64,000 nucleotides of DNA from Lindgomyces ingoldianus (lineage: Eukaryota > Ascomycota > Dothideomycetes > Pleosporales > Lindgomycetaceae), in NCBI RefSeq assembly GCF_010093535.1, contig NW_022985197.1, positions 62,001 through 126,000 on the forward strand, in the 5' to 3' direction. Below the pieces are notes generated by a model. The model made no database searches, was not told the DNA's origin, and saw only the letters and a program-made list of their open reading frames with translations. Shown piece after piece: positions 33,560 through 45,534 of the stretch. The stretch's first letter is position 1; every line of letters starts with the position of its first letter. Position numbers and translations under genes: made by a program.

Positions 33560-33949
33560 TTCTGCCTGAAGTTTGAGCCACACAATAAACGCTATTCCTA
33601 TTCGAGGTATTGCCAAGAGCACTTCTAGAACTCCTAGGCCCCTGAGGTGCACATGAAAACCTCACCTAGCCTTACTTGTAAGCCTAATGTCCCTATGACG
33701 GGCTGTCTGATCAATTCAAGGTTTGGCATCCCACAGTTCTATATATATTATACACCCCAGACCCTCGGTCGAGAAGAGACCACTTCTCTCATAAGTTATG
33801 CCCATTGAAAGGCGACATTACATCCTCTCTGTATCCGTTGCTGTTCCCGTTCCTTCGTTAGCTTGTAGTGATTTCAACTCAACCTCTCGATATTCTTGTT
33901 ACCGTTCTCTTCTTCTGCCGCTCCGACGTCTACCATAATCAGTCGCGAT

Positions 33950-34690
33950 AGTCTCACTTCCGCCTCATTGATACGTCCCAACCGGAATTCACACTTTCAG
34001 CCGAACCTCAAAATGATTTCTCGGGTGCTGAAAGACCCTTCATAGAGCCATGGTGGAGCTGCGAAAGCTATGATCCATCCCATGCTCTTCAAACCGGATT
34101 CCTTTTCCTAACTCGGGAAATAATATTTCGAAGAATTAGAGAGACGCCAAAGAGAAGAACTCGATATATTATCTAGCAAATCTCTTTGGTCAGATAAGGG
34201 GCAAGACTTGGTCGGAAGAACGTGATAACTGCAACACAGATTGCAATGACAGACTTGAAGGACTTCTAGATTCCGAGAGAGTTTATCATGGCTGCCCGCA
34301 TCAGGTCCTAGAAATAATCGAGGACCTGTTAATAGGAAGCCTTGGCCAATGGTATCCTCAAAACCCCTCAGAATCTCAAGTTCTACTGCACCTTCTCATA
34401 TAACCGTTAATATGGCTAGGCTAGCGTCGATCTGTAAACCTCCTGCTGAAATCAGGGAGAACATCAACTTGAATTGCTCTCCTACTAGGTTTCACAGATC
34501 TATTCCGTAGCCGGTGTTGAAGAGATTGTTTCGCGAAGTCTTGTATACACTAATTACAGATTACCAAGCGGCGTAGAAGCTGATACTCTAGCCGGTCGAA
34601 AACATATGCAAGGCAAACGTTGGTTCGTGGTAGCCCGCACGAAATATTATAATTCATCCGACGAGCGAAGTTATGTGCTCTGATTAACAC
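33950..34690 (+). pseudogene. decayed protein-coding sequence, family not recognised
   Basis: Three coding-like pieces lie in order but in different frames: SGAERPFIEPWWSCESYDP to GFLFLTRE (33985–34118), then FEELERRQREELDILSSKSL to KGQDLVGR (34130–34222), then CNDRLEGLLDSERVYHGCPH to LIGSLGQWYP (34237–34360). Single-base shifts between the pieces and stop codons (TGATAA near 34225) interrupt it. Residue composition and continuity of each piece support a real ancestral gene. It adjoins the right end of the inserted element and may have decayed by the same mutation leaking outward. No function can be assigned. Confidence 0.5.
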
Positions 34691-34793
34691 CCAGCTCAAC
34701 CATCTATCGCTACCGCCGGATGGTAGCTGCCTGCTTCAAACAGGAAAAGCAGAATTCACCCCGCTGTGAATAGTACTCTTATTAGACATCAGG

Positions 34794-36988
34794 TTAGGCT
34801 GCTTCCTCCTCTTGATGAGGCGGGTGTTGTTCAATTGTCTTAAGATTGGTCCACCGCTCTTTAGACGCGTCCAATATGTGTTTCAGGTCTTCTGGAGCTA
34901 GCATGGCAACCTTTTCTTGCTCCGCCTCGGCTTCTTCTACAGTACCTGACTTCTTGAGGCTCGGACAAGGTACCAGAGTAACATTCGAAGCGTCATCAAA
35001 CCCCATACAGCTCACGCCGTCGTGCTCTGTAGACTTATACAAGCCAAATCCGTACGTGGCGAAATCTGATCCATCCTCATTCTGCCTGAGGCGAAGCTGC
35101 GCCTCCATGTACCACTGCTGGTTCTTTGGTCCCTTCACTGGAATATCGAAAGCGTTGTCATTGTCATCTCGAAGAAGTTTGCTGGCATATGACCACGAAA
35201 CAAGATCTGAAATCGAGCTGTAGTATCGGGGCAGATGTCTCTTAACATAGCGCCTTGGTAGCCTCCAGCCGAAAATCTCAAGCGGAATCAGGATGATATA
35301 CAGAAAAAGCCAAATGATAACGCAAATAGACAAGGGTTTGGAGGCGTAGATTGTGGAACCAGATTCATGTTCGGAGATTACTGTTATTGACCCAGCCATC
35401 AGGATGGGAAGGAGTCGTTGGATGATTGCTATTACCGAAGTCCATGCCACCCTTATGTGTCCATTCTTGATAGCCATGTAAGTTACAGCAAATGGAGGAA
35501 GGCAGATATAATCCAGGAGAAGATTTTCAGAAGCCTGCCTTGGTTTGTACATGCCTCTAAAAGGCTGTGTCGTGCGGGTGAACAGGTCTACGTCTTGCCA
35601 GAACCACGTGTGGAAACTGACGATAAACGTAGGAATAAACTGGAAAATTATAATGGCCCAGTTGTAGGAGATAGAGGTGTCAATGCCATCCACCATGTCT
35701 AATGCTAGCCCAGTGATGAAAGCGGCCATGAGAGTGAGGGTAATGGTTACCCAAATGTATGCCATGAAATGTTCCATGTTAAGGGCAACGGAGCGATATC
35801 GTGTAGCAACTATATCCTTCATTGAGACTTCGATTTGTGTTAGTATATATTTATCCTCCTACGAAACCTTAGTATACGAACAATTTTTGATTTTGTGCTT
35901 TTGGCATGCGTGTTCGGGGGATTGTTGAGGGTTAGTTGGTGGATGCTCATCCTGGTTCGACGTTCTCTGCTCCGGTAGTGCGTCGTTATTCTTGGGCTCT
36001 GCTACTAAGTAGATAAGTGGAATGCAAGCTGCTACTTAACCACACGTACTTTGCACGACCTTAGGTAGCTTTCCGAAACCATGCCATATATCCTCTCCCC
36101 GAAACCAATATCCAAGTTTGAGGCGGTCGTCCCGCAGGCGCATCCATATCGATTCTCTCTCCGCAGTATCCGTGCCTTCTAAGTCATCGAGAAAGTTGCT
36201 ATGGCGGAATAATACTAAGTGATCTGCAATAGAAATAGTGTCCCAACGGAGGCCAGTGATTTGATTGTAGAGTTTGTATATGAGGCTGACGTTCAGTAAG
36301 ATCATGAGCCCGTAGATTGCGATGAGAGAATACAATGCCCATGATGTAACAACAGCAACTACGTATGTGTCGTAATCGGCCGTATTTAGTAGGGATGACT
36401 TGAACGATAGAATAGTAGAAGAAAGAATCTCCAATATCCAGATAAAAGCAAGAAGTCCATTACCGGTGGTAATGGCATTTCCAAGGCTAAGGCCAGGGAA
36501 ATAGGACCCTAGAATGGTCTTGCGAAACGTAGAGCCAGACGGTGCTGCGGCCAGCATGAACGGTGTCATGCGGCTAAGATTCACGGAAATACCGTGCCAA
36601 AGCGACGCAGTGATTGTGCCGAGAACCGGGGGTAGAATCTGGATAGAGAGGTAGCCCCATTGGCTGCTGAAGCTGAATTCGTTGTAAAAAAGCAAGGCAA
36701 TGAGGAGTCCAAGAACTATGAGGTTGAAAACGAGTCCACTGCAAAGTGAGGCTGTGCGAAGCATAAGAGGCATGAATTTCAGAGCTGGTAACTTGTTGTG
36801 TATAGCATCTTCATTAGAAACTGGGCGTAATGAGTGGATATCGTCTTGATTGTTATCAGTGCAGTGCAAAAGCCCTCGTAGTGGTCGGGCTTACCAGTTA
36901 AGTGTAGAGAAGACAATCCGTCAGTCCGCCTGGCGACATTTCTTTCTCTAAGCTCCATATCAGGGTTCGATAAGCTGGCGTTTGCCAT
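34794..36988 (-). CDS. DUF3433 multi-pass membrane protein, possibly interrupted by one stop
   Basis: Three exons (36895–36988, 36050–36820, 34794–36004). The 45-nt intron 36005–36049 (GTACGT...TTAG) removes an apparent TAA and keeps frame; the 36821–36894 intron joins LHLT to VSNEDAIHNK. The 691-codon product has two hydrophobic halves with DUF3433 features: LRTASLCSGLVFNLIVLGLL and SRMTPFMLAAAPS in the first; TQPFRGMYKPRQASENLLLD and GHIRVAWTSV in the second; about nine membrane segments and an acidic C-terminus. DUF3433 proteins are fungal membrane proteins of unknown role. One TAG (35859–35861) remains in frame in the hydrophilic linker; only a weak 54-nt GTTCGT intron could remove it, so the gene may be a two-piece pseudogene. 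Usual DUF3433 proteins are longer. Confidence 0.65.
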
Positions 36989-37675
36989 GAGATCAATGAG
37001 TAGGAGAATTTAGTAGCGGACATCTAGAGAGCTGTGAGCAGGCTACGTTATAAGGACGAAGTCAGGCTAGAGCCTCAAGGTCTCAGCTGGTGTAAACCTT
37101 CTCCAGCTTTCGACGCCACCTTCATTGTGGCGCTTGCCTCCGCCCAGTCAGAGGCCTCATATAACGAATGTTGTGGAGTTAGGTTTTCTTTTGATGACTT
37201 GTAATGAGTCCTTCCCTGCACATGATCAATTCAAATAAATGATCCAATCGTCCAATGCCGCTTAAGAATAATGAGGGGGTCAGGGAAGGCAAATGTTTGC
37301 AGTTACAGAGCTCTCCGAGCTCCACACATGCTCGTATTCAGGAGCTGCGGTTACCTGCTTAGTCAATGTTGCCCATCCTACTCCTTAGCTTACTCCTTGC
37401 ATATATAGGCCGTTAAGAAGCCTCTTTTAGCAATCCATCTAGTTCTTCATGCCTCTAGTGCCCCCAATAGCTTCACGGCAAACAATATAAATTCTTGTCA
37501 TCTCACCAGTATATGTAAATATGGAGAAAAAAGGGTTGCATCGCGAGGAAGATAATGGAAAAGGATCTAGTATTCTAATACAACAATATGATCTTGATTT
37601 TTAGCCGTATCAATTGTCTTCGAAGCTTGCCCCAACCATTTTCATTGCTATGTTCCAATCAACTTACCGATCATC
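36989..37675. other. intergenic, no gene seen
   Basis: About 690 bp between the DUF3433 gene's start and the 3' end of the small secreted protein gene. No supportable frame on either strand. Confidence 0.45.
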
Positions 37676-38330
37676 CTAGCACAAGCACGGCAGATGCAGC
37701 GTCTGATAATTACTGCAACTCTTTCCGCTAGGAGTATCACTTCCCGTCTGCAAAAAGACGTCGTAATAACCACTATCCGTGGACTTGCATGCGAGAAAGT
37801 TCAGTTCTTCAAAAATCACTCAGTGAGCTTCTCATATCCGAGGCGAGCATGGATTCTTCGGAGAAACGAAGCTCTTAGAGGTACTCACGTCTCCCATAAT
37901 TACTCCCCGTAACCGTAATAATCGTATCGCCCTCTAGTCCCCACGCCGTCGTATTACTTGTTACCGACAATGCTAGAGGCTTATAGCTAGTGGTCGCGGG
38001 CAGAATGTTTAGATATAAAGATGAGTTCTTGGACTGGATTGTTGAGCCGATGGTGAAATCTTCCGCGCTGCTCTCAGGGCCAAGGACGGGGATAGATTCT
38101 AGACGACGTTAGCAGTGAGAGAGAAGAAAAGGAAAAAAAATACGTTGAGAGGGAACGGAATACGGAAGAGAATTACTGTTTTTTGCATTTGACTGTAAAT
38201 AAAAATGGAACACTGGGCTCTGCACGGCACGAATCTTTCCTACAGTAACCGCAGCCACTGTCTCCACCGGAATTGCCAAAGTCCCCTGAAGCATTAAGAA
38301 GAATGGCGCAAAAAAGGCTAAAGACAACAT
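37676..38330 (-). CDS. small secreted protein, function unknown
   Basis: Three exons (38177–38330, 37889–38098, 37676–37806; GTAATT/CTAG and GTGAGT/GAAG introns, phases consistent) give 164 residues. Signal peptide MLSLAFFAPFFLMLQGTLA is followed by a beta-strand-like region: SPVFHFYLQ, IPVLGPESSAEDFTIGSTIQ, SSLYLNILPATTSYKPLALS, GDTIITVTGSNYGRQLNFLA. The C-terminus (GSDTPSGKSCSNYQTLHLPC then LC) has four Cys. The pattern matches a class of secreted beta-structured proteins common in plant-associated and saprotrophic ascomycetes; no enzymatic motif is visible. A wall-associated or effector-like role would be speculation. The start at 38330 was chosen over 38498 because it begins the signal peptide. 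Confidence 0.75.
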
Positions 38331-39007
38331 TCTTCCGGCCTTTGAAGTGTCGAAAATCGGAGGTAGTAAAATCCAGACACAACAGATCCGTGAACAGAAA
38401 GCGTTCCTGGGTCGTCCTTTATACGATCCGCAGAGAACGCCATTCTTCCTAGTCGACAATTTACCATATACCCAGATTTTCCCATGGGGTCGTGTCATGC
38501 GTGTTTAATTGTTCCATCGCTATATGCTCATATCGAAGACCCCTGTCACCCCAGTTTCAAATGTCTTGGGCAGATTGGTGGATGAAACAGGAATAGCTGA
38601 CTCGAAACAGAAACATAAAATAAAGCTTTCAGACTTGTTCAAAGAGATAAGCCTCCCAGAATCGAGTATTTGAAGGAGGTTGAGGTGGGAGAGCATTCAT
38701 GAGGTAGGGATGATTTTGCGGGGAAATGCGGGAATGGTGGTACCGGGCCGAGAACCGGGAGAATGAGCCGTGCCAAAACCGGCGTAGCCTTAGATGGGGT
38801 AAACCCCACAAACACGCTGAAGAAAGCGAGGCAAACGGGAATGTCTGTTGTGAATGCTTAAGGAATTTGAGAACTACCTAATTGGACGTGATCTATGCCT
38901 TCGTACAAACTATGCTCCAAAGCCTCACCATTAACTCCGTGCTAAAGCCTCGATTGAGGTATAAAATACGTATATCCAGCTCATTCCGCGCCTTTTCATT
39001 GCGTCTA

Positions 39008-41204
39008 TTATGCACCATAGTGTTGAGAAGAAGTTGTAACCGGCATGTAGCCTCCAGGAGCATACCCAGTGGTTACTGGAGGACTGTGTAATGGCGGGCT
39101 CATCAAAGGGGTCATTGCATAGCCTTGATCCCCATGATAGGCCGTGTTGGACGTTAGGGGAGAAGATTCGGATGGGTGCGAACTCAGCGCAGCTGACTTG
39201 CGGTCTGAGGCGTAACTGTCATGGTTGGAATCGTGGATTTCCTCGATATAACCATGGCCCTTGTCATGGCCACCGTGATGGTGCTCGTCGTCGACCTCCT
39301 TGGCGTAAGGCTGTCCGCTCTTTTTCAGCTGCCAATTGGCGATTGCACCACTGACTCTGTCGAAAAGGAGAACTAAGAACAGAAGCGAGAGGCAGGTGGG
39401 TAGTACGGCTGGGGATGCGATGAAGTTGTAAAGGGCTTTCGTATTGGCGATCAGTGCGATAAGGATACCACCGATGGCGAGAGCGATCATGCGAACGATG
39501 ACCGACACGAAGTCAAATAAATCGGCCTTATGTCTCCGGATGAGAAAGAGGAAGGCAATCGAACAGGCCATCACGGTGCAGAAGGAAATCCAGTAGTAGA
39601 GATAGACGATTTTCCAGCTCTTCTCAGCGATGTCAATGGAAGTTTTCTCCTCCAGTTTGGCAACGGGAATCTTCATACCAAGGCCATTAAAGACGCCAGA
39701 GAAAATGTTATAGACCAACTCCACAAATTCCTTAGGCCATTCTTCATTTTCGTAAGTGCTGGAGTTTTCAGGAGAACAAATTCCGGTAGTGTTGCCGATC
39801 AGCCAAACATCGTTGGTTGTGACGTTTTGGAAACCGTACGTCTCGAGTTTCTTGTCGAACTGGAAGTAGTCGACCATCTTCTGTAAAGTGTCTCGTAGCT
39901 TGGCTCCGTCCAGATTCTCTTTTACACAATACTGCACGACCTGTTTGGTGGTCTTCTGATAAGTCTTCAAAACATATCGAGCTGTGGCCACCTGTTGAGA
40001 TCCTTCGACGACACCAACGATGCCTAGCTGGAACGGGAAGTGAAGAATGGACCAAATCTGTTGTCGAATTGTTCCGTAATGGCCGTGAGGAAAGTTGTCG
40101 AAATACAATGCCCAGAGCAGGACCTATGCAGAACATGATTAGCCCATACAGGAATCATGGCCGCACAAAAGCTTACCAGGACCATAATGATGCACATGAT
40201 TAAGAAGCAGCCTTCTACATCTAAGCCGCTCTTCCCCATCAATCTAGACACGGTCTTCGTGACTCCGATGGCGCCCTCGCCAATAACAATGAGTGTTAGA
40301 AGACTCATACGTTCCATCAAGTGCGTCTTCTTGAAGCTCAACATCCTCCAGCAGCAGGAGATAGCAATCACACCAATAGCCTCGAGAAGCATCACAGCGT
40401 ACCACACGAGGTATATGTGGCGGTGAGACTGCTCTTTCTCTCGGAAAGCGGGCGTCATCGCTGCAAAGACGGCGGCGGCAGCCACGTAAATGACAATAAT
40501 CAAGCCAATCGGAAGGTTCAACTTGTTGGCCTTGGCTTTAATACAGTAGTACTTGGATTGTTAAAAGCTTCCTTTCGGTACAAGTTTTTAGGAACTCACT
40601 AGTACGACGACATACTGCACAGCCAACATTCCCCTACTGAGGACTAGGGTGTAGCAGAGGATGCGGAAGTTCTGAAATCGAGTCAGTCAAACTCAGTGGG
40701 CGAAGATGCGCAATACTAACGGTATTGTCTCCTGGTTCAGGATCCTTCGACCCTGGTTTGAAGGCAGATCCGACTAGGGCGAGGCCTACAAACACAATGA
40801 ATTGGATAGTCTTGCACACTCGCTCATATATGGAGTCCCGGGCGAAGCGAACATCGTGTAAAGTGACTTGGAACCAGGAAGACCATAGGATGCCAAAGAA
40901 ACCGACGTATGCTAATAGGTAAGACGTGTCGGTGATGGAGTGATAGGCGGTAAATGTCGCGAGATTGGCCACAAAAAACAAGTCAAAAAACAGCTCCACC
41001 GTGTTCGCCTCATGGCGCTGTGAGAAAACTAGGTGCTCATGGTCGGCGCCGGTGAGAGGAGACTCAATAAACGGAACAGTCTTATGGAGTCTTCTGAGGT
41101 GCTTTTCAGAGTCACTGGAATATGCACATTAGCAGTGATGCATATGCACTTGGGAAATGGTAAACATACACTTCCCGCTTCTTGCCGTGAAATGAGAAAC
41201 CCAT
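39008..41204 (-). CDS. LtrA-family (low temperature requirement A) membrane protein
   Basis: Five exons (41170–41204, 40721–41114, 40600–40671, 40177–40551, 39008–40123), all phases consistent, give 663 residues. The N-terminus MGFSFHGKKREV leads to the family hallmark ERxxVELFFDLFFVANL-type segment (here HEANTVELFFDLFFVANLAT). About ten membrane helices follow in two groups, separated by a soluble loop of about 130 residues (KLRDTLQKMVDYFQFDKKLE to STYENEEW). The C-terminal tail is His/Gly/Ser/Pro rich (HHHGGHDKGHG). LtrA proteins occur in bacteria and fungi; the molecular function is not established. The GTATGT donor after the 11th codon was chosen because it gives REVDSEKHLRRLHK in frame. 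Confidence 0.9.
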
Positions 41205-42715
41205 TGTGCGAGTCTCCTCTGCGTAGACCAGAGTCCCCAAGGCGGAGGGTCAAGAAATGGGAGAGAATTGGAGACACACAGTGGTCGTCGTATAAAGCGG
41301 CGCCCTCCCGTCAATATGTACTCCGCTTGCGCAAAGACATGTTCTTTTTTAAGGCTCAGCCTGGTATTGCATTTCGCCAAAGCGCCAGGGAACGGGGGCT
41401 GCAATCGTGAGAGGCTGATGAACAAGAAGCAGAAAGCTTTTCGGCCAAGGCAGGGGGAATCCGGAAAGCTGACTGAAGGGGCGCCCAGTTGCCCGCAGCG
41501 GCAAGGCTAAGACTAAAGCAGATGGAGCTGAATGGAACTTGAGAGACTTCATTGGGTGTTTCAGACACGTGCGCTCGAAGCGATGGGCTTCGATGTCTGG
41601 TCCCAAGCCGGGCTGAAAAGCTTCGTCGTGCTTGGCTCGTGTTGAGGCCTCCGCATTCTGCAGAGAGCAGTTGGAAGCGCAGAATCGTGGCTCTGTGCAG
41701 CTTCGCAGCGAATGCGGATTAATCGGTAACAAAACCTGTGCGATTTTTGGCGCCACACGTCTCCCAGCCTCAAGCAATCACGAAGTGAGTGGCAGGGGAG
41801 CTGACGCGTGGTGTGAAGCCGAGGGTTGACGCTATTGATGTGGTCTGGACTCCCGCCCCCAACCAATCCCTAACCTCCAATGTCGGTTATGCACCACCAT
41901 GGCGGCCTTGAGTCGGTTTGGCGCACCTAAAATGAATACTGGGTAGATATTGGTGTGGCTGTGTTAGGTCCGGCGTAGCACCAGAGGGTCTGGGGTGGAG
42001 GCATCTGGGGTTTGAGGGCATGATTGTCGGGACTCGGGGTCGGACGGAATTGGAATTGGGATTGGGAAGAACTCTTATGTCAGCACCAACGATATCCCCT
42101 TCCCCATGCTCCCCTTTAATAACTAGATATGACCCTTATCCTGCGAAATTTCCCCCGTTGTTGCGATTGGGTATTGCCGGGCAATGGGTGTTTCCGCAGT
42201 GTCATCTCTGTGTGGTGTGCGGGCTTCGGGTATGTATTGGATGGCCCGACCCTCTGCAAAACTTTGCTAGCAAGCCTCGTCCATCCAATTGAAGGTGTTT
42301 ACTTTTCAACGCTGCACAACAGATCTAAAAACATTATCAGGTTCTCCGTAAGAGTCAAGTTAGACTCTTGCGAGATCGTCAGGTTTCCGTGGGTGAAGAT
42401 GGGATGGTTACATACTGAGCCACCGCCAGCCAAATCGAGACCTCCAAAAACCACGCAAAGGCTGAAATAACCGTTGGACGATTTCAGCACGATCGAGCCA
42501 CTCGATGGTCGATCTCCCAAACGAAAACCTACATAGCTCTTATTCGCAACAATATCAATGCCTGCAAACCCCGCCAATCCAATATATCCTCTGTTTACTC
42601 AGCGACTGCCTGCAAAGCTCTAACGTCAAAGAACAATGTATAAAACAGACCTTAGGTAAATCTCGTCTCCTGTGCTCTCTCAATTACACCTTCTATTGAT
42701 AGAAGTTCACCTATC
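41205..42715. promoter_or_regulatory. divergent promoter region of the LtrA and GH131 genes
   Basis: 1.5 kb between start codons of divergently transcribed genes. Many short overlapping ORFs occur on both strands but none has a domain or splice support. An inverted-looking Glu/Pro-poor stretch around 42300–42600 also lacks coding character. Confidence 0.45.
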
Positions 42716-43995
42716 ATGCAAATACCGTTTCTTCTCTCCACAGCCTCCCTTCTAACTAGGGCTGTGGCTGGATCTTGTGCACCCACATTTGAAGGTCGCA
42801 TTCCACCAAACGCCACATCTGCGCTCTTCAGCTCGGCTGAAAGTCCTTTCAACCCGAAATATGTTCTAGGCAAAAGTAAGTTTTGCATTTGTATCACGTC
42901 AACGGAATGTCGGTCTTGGATGAAGAAGGAGCTGAACTTTCTCGTGTAACACATTAGATATTTCATGGGACCAAGTGATATCTTTTCCAGATGTTCAGCC
43001 GTCGATTGTAGGTTAGATTGGTTGGTGTGAGCACCTAGTAACCTGACGACTCCAGCTCGATGCCGTAGCCCAGACCAAACCAATTGAGATCAAAATCACG
43101 TGAGTACTTGTTCAATCAGGAACTGCGTTGCGGATCAGCCCGTCTTGAGTTGCGCCCCCTTCCACTTCCAAATACAGTATTCTTTTTTCCCTCAGTCTAC
43201 AGTCCATTGGCCTCCCCACGGCCTACACCGCTACTTTTCATCTCGCTACTCTCAACATCCTAACTAACCTAGTAAAACACCGCCAGTGACGCATCTATCT
43301 TCTCCTCCTCCTCTGAGGGTCCCGAAACCGCTCTCCGCCGAGCCGAACTCCTCGTCAATAACCGTCCCTCCACAGTTTCGGGCACAAAAACTTGGTTCCT
43401 TAGTCTCCGCACCTCCCCCGCCCGTCCTCTAAACTACACACATGAATACCTTCTCGCCTTCCATGAAGCCGCTGACTACCAAGCTGATTTCTGGTCTCTT
43501 AAGACTGGTGTCCCGATGACAGGATCCTATGGCGAAATCATCGGCTTCAGAAATGCCAGCGTGGAAGGCGGGGTCCAAAACTGGATGGGTGAAGGAAGAG
43601 TCCTCTATCTGCAAGGCTACAAATGGGCTTCGCCTGTGCAAACCTTCTTCCTAACCCCGTTCTACCCCGACACATGGCATAATTTTGGCATATACCTCGA
43701 CTTCAACAGTAACCATTTGCAAGTCTTGTACTCTACTGATAACAACCCTTTACACTTAGTCACACCACTGCTTCCCAATAATTTGTCAGGAAAAGCGCCG
43801 ACGACGCTTGGGGAGACACATTTTGGTATTCAGAAGAAGCCGGTAGGTGCGAATTTGACGAATTTCTTGTATGAAGGGGAACAGGAGTTGGGGGTGAGAG
43901 AGGGGTTACTTATGGGGGGAATTTCGCAGATTGAGGGATTTCCGATGGGGTGTAATTTTTCGTTTGTCCAAATTCGGAGCAAGGCTATTGATTGA
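42716..43995 (+). CDS. secreted glycoside hydrolase family 131-like protein
   Basis: Four exons (42716–42875, 42991–43007, 43056–43099, 43287–43995) give 309 residues; exon 2 is only 17 nt (encodes NVQPSI with the preceding base). The signal peptide MQIPFLLSTASLLTRAVAGS is followed by PTFEGRIPPNATSALFSS and FNPKYVLGKN, the start of the GH131 catalytic domain, and later GTKTWFLSLRTSPA, YTHEYLLAFHEAADYQADFW, WHNFGIYLDFNSNHLQVLYS and a C-terminal HFGIQKKP to FVQIRSKAID. GH131 enzymes act on beta-1,3/1,6- and beta-1,4-glucans of plant or fungal walls outside the cell. No cellulose-binding module is attached. The intron pattern was set by phase and by continuity of the conserved segments. Confidence 0.85.
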
Positions 43996-44238
43996 TTCTC
44001 GTGTGTGTGGATGTACACGAGCAGATACTGGCCTTCCCTTTTAAACCCCGCAGATAACATCCAGCATTAGGCAAACTTACTCACTTGTCTGGCCCTGGAT
44101 GCATGACAGAGACATCGGCGCTTGCGAGAAGGTGGCACTCCGAACCTGCTGCGCGAAATTGATCAAATATGTGAGAAAATCTCGTACAAGATTTCCACTT
44201 TCCCACGTAAGCTTCCACTTCCACATGCTTGTTCTACT

Positions 44239-45239
44239 CTATATGTCTCGCATCAACATCAAGTCCGTGAATATACCCCTGCAATTCACATATTGGTCAT
44301 GGAGTATGTTATCATGCCGCATGTCCTCGGCCGCACTCACTTCATGTCGTGTATTCTCACTAGTACTCATTTCAGCCTCTCCCCTCTGGCCATCATTTTC
44401 ATTTGAATCCATTGTCTTTCTGTCCTCCTCCAAACCCACCATCCAAGTGCGGGAGCAGCAGTCAAGGATACAGCTGATCATGCCATACTAATTTCTACGG
44501 AAGCACCTATGGAGAGCTTTGCGGGCTAGGAGGTGCCGTCGGCATTGCTATAGGCGATGCTATACGCCTTTCGGTCTCGGAGGCTGATGCATTTGACACG
44601 GTTGATGCAGCTGAGGTCGGCGTAGTCGGATTCGTTATGGAGACGTCTTTGGCTGGCGAGTGATGTCGACGGCGCTATAACGCTAGAAACGACAGGCCGC
44701 GTAGTGGCCTTGATGTAATACGACACTATGAAAGAGTCAGACTTTCCATCTTCCTACACCGAATACCCAAGTAAAAGGTCGAGGAGAGCACTGAGTAGAA
44801 ACCAGTAGCATCCACAGTCCAATCGTATTCAGTTATTCGTAATCTGGATTTTGCTCGTTTGATTGCCAGTTGCTGTTGTCAAAGTCACATAACCTTAGTG
44901 TGAACTTCACATTTCTGCAACTAGACATTCGCTAGCGAGCCGTTCTCGTGTTGTTGAAACGTCTGGATGTTTGTCCTTGGGAATAATATGAACCATTTCA
45001 ATGTCTGATCGTTCCCTTCTTCGATTAAACTATTGTACTTGTACTCTCCAGGCAGGCCTACGGAAGGTGGGTTAATCCAAAATGCACTTGGTGCAGCTAC
45101 GAGGGGGACACTGATTAGGATGTATTGGAAAATATTCGCAAGACAGCTATTCTGATTATTGACCATGACAGAACGCCCAGGCGAGAGCTAGAAGAGGAGT
45201 GGAAAGAATTAAAGCTGTAGGAAGGCTGTTGCTTTCCAT
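44239..45239 (-). pseudogene. decayed gene for a secreted or single-pass membrane protein
   Basis: The first exon (from 45239) encodes a signal peptide, MESNSLPTALILSTPLLALA. After an intron ending at a GTAG acceptor near 45098 comes APSAFWINPPSVGLPGEYKY and DQTLKWFILF, matching the N-terminus of a fungal surface-protein family with an FWxNPP start. Downstream, TTATGNQTSKIQITNN, EYDWTVDATGFYSVLSSTFY and SDSFIVSYYIKATTRP appear in order but in shifted frames, and a TAG follows LANV at about 44921. A hydrophilic tail (44239–44481) could be the cytosolic part. At least two single-base shifts are needed, so I call it broken. Unrecognised introns could explain part of this. Confidence 0.5.
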
Positions 45240-45410
45240 TTTAATATTTTTGCGAGAGACGGATTTTAGCAGAGGGTGTAGAAACATAGACACACGGACA
45301 TGCAAATATATTAAATTCACGCCTATGTGAATACGAGACGAGCCAAAAATGTTCCAAATTGGAAATGCTCAGCCTGGCTCTCCGTTCAAGCCTTCTAACC
45401 CGTCTTCTGT

Positions 45411-45534
45411 GTGTGTGTTCGACAGGATGTCTTTGCCATGGTTACAATTCCTTGACCGCTTCGAGCGGATGCGTGTGTGTTCGACAGGATATCTTTGCCA
45501 TGGTTACAATTCCTTGACCGCTTCGAGCGGATGT
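45411..45534 (+). repeat. 62-bp tandem duplication
   Basis: Two head-to-tail copies (45411–45472 and 45473–45534) beginning GTGTGTGTTCGACAGGAT and ending in GCTTCGAGCGGATG, identical except at one or two positions (GATGTC/GATATC). It lies in noncoding DNA between the decayed gene and the next small gene; the GT-rich junction suggests slippage or unequal exchange. Confidence 0.9.

Noticed and set aside
33459..33665. 68-codon minus ORF across the right TIR border
   Set aside because: Spans the element boundary, so it cannot be an ancestral gene in this form; GC-rich repeat DNA gives open frames easily.
45411..45534. possible CRISPR-like repeat
   Set aside because: Only two contiguous copies without spacers in a eukaryotic genome.
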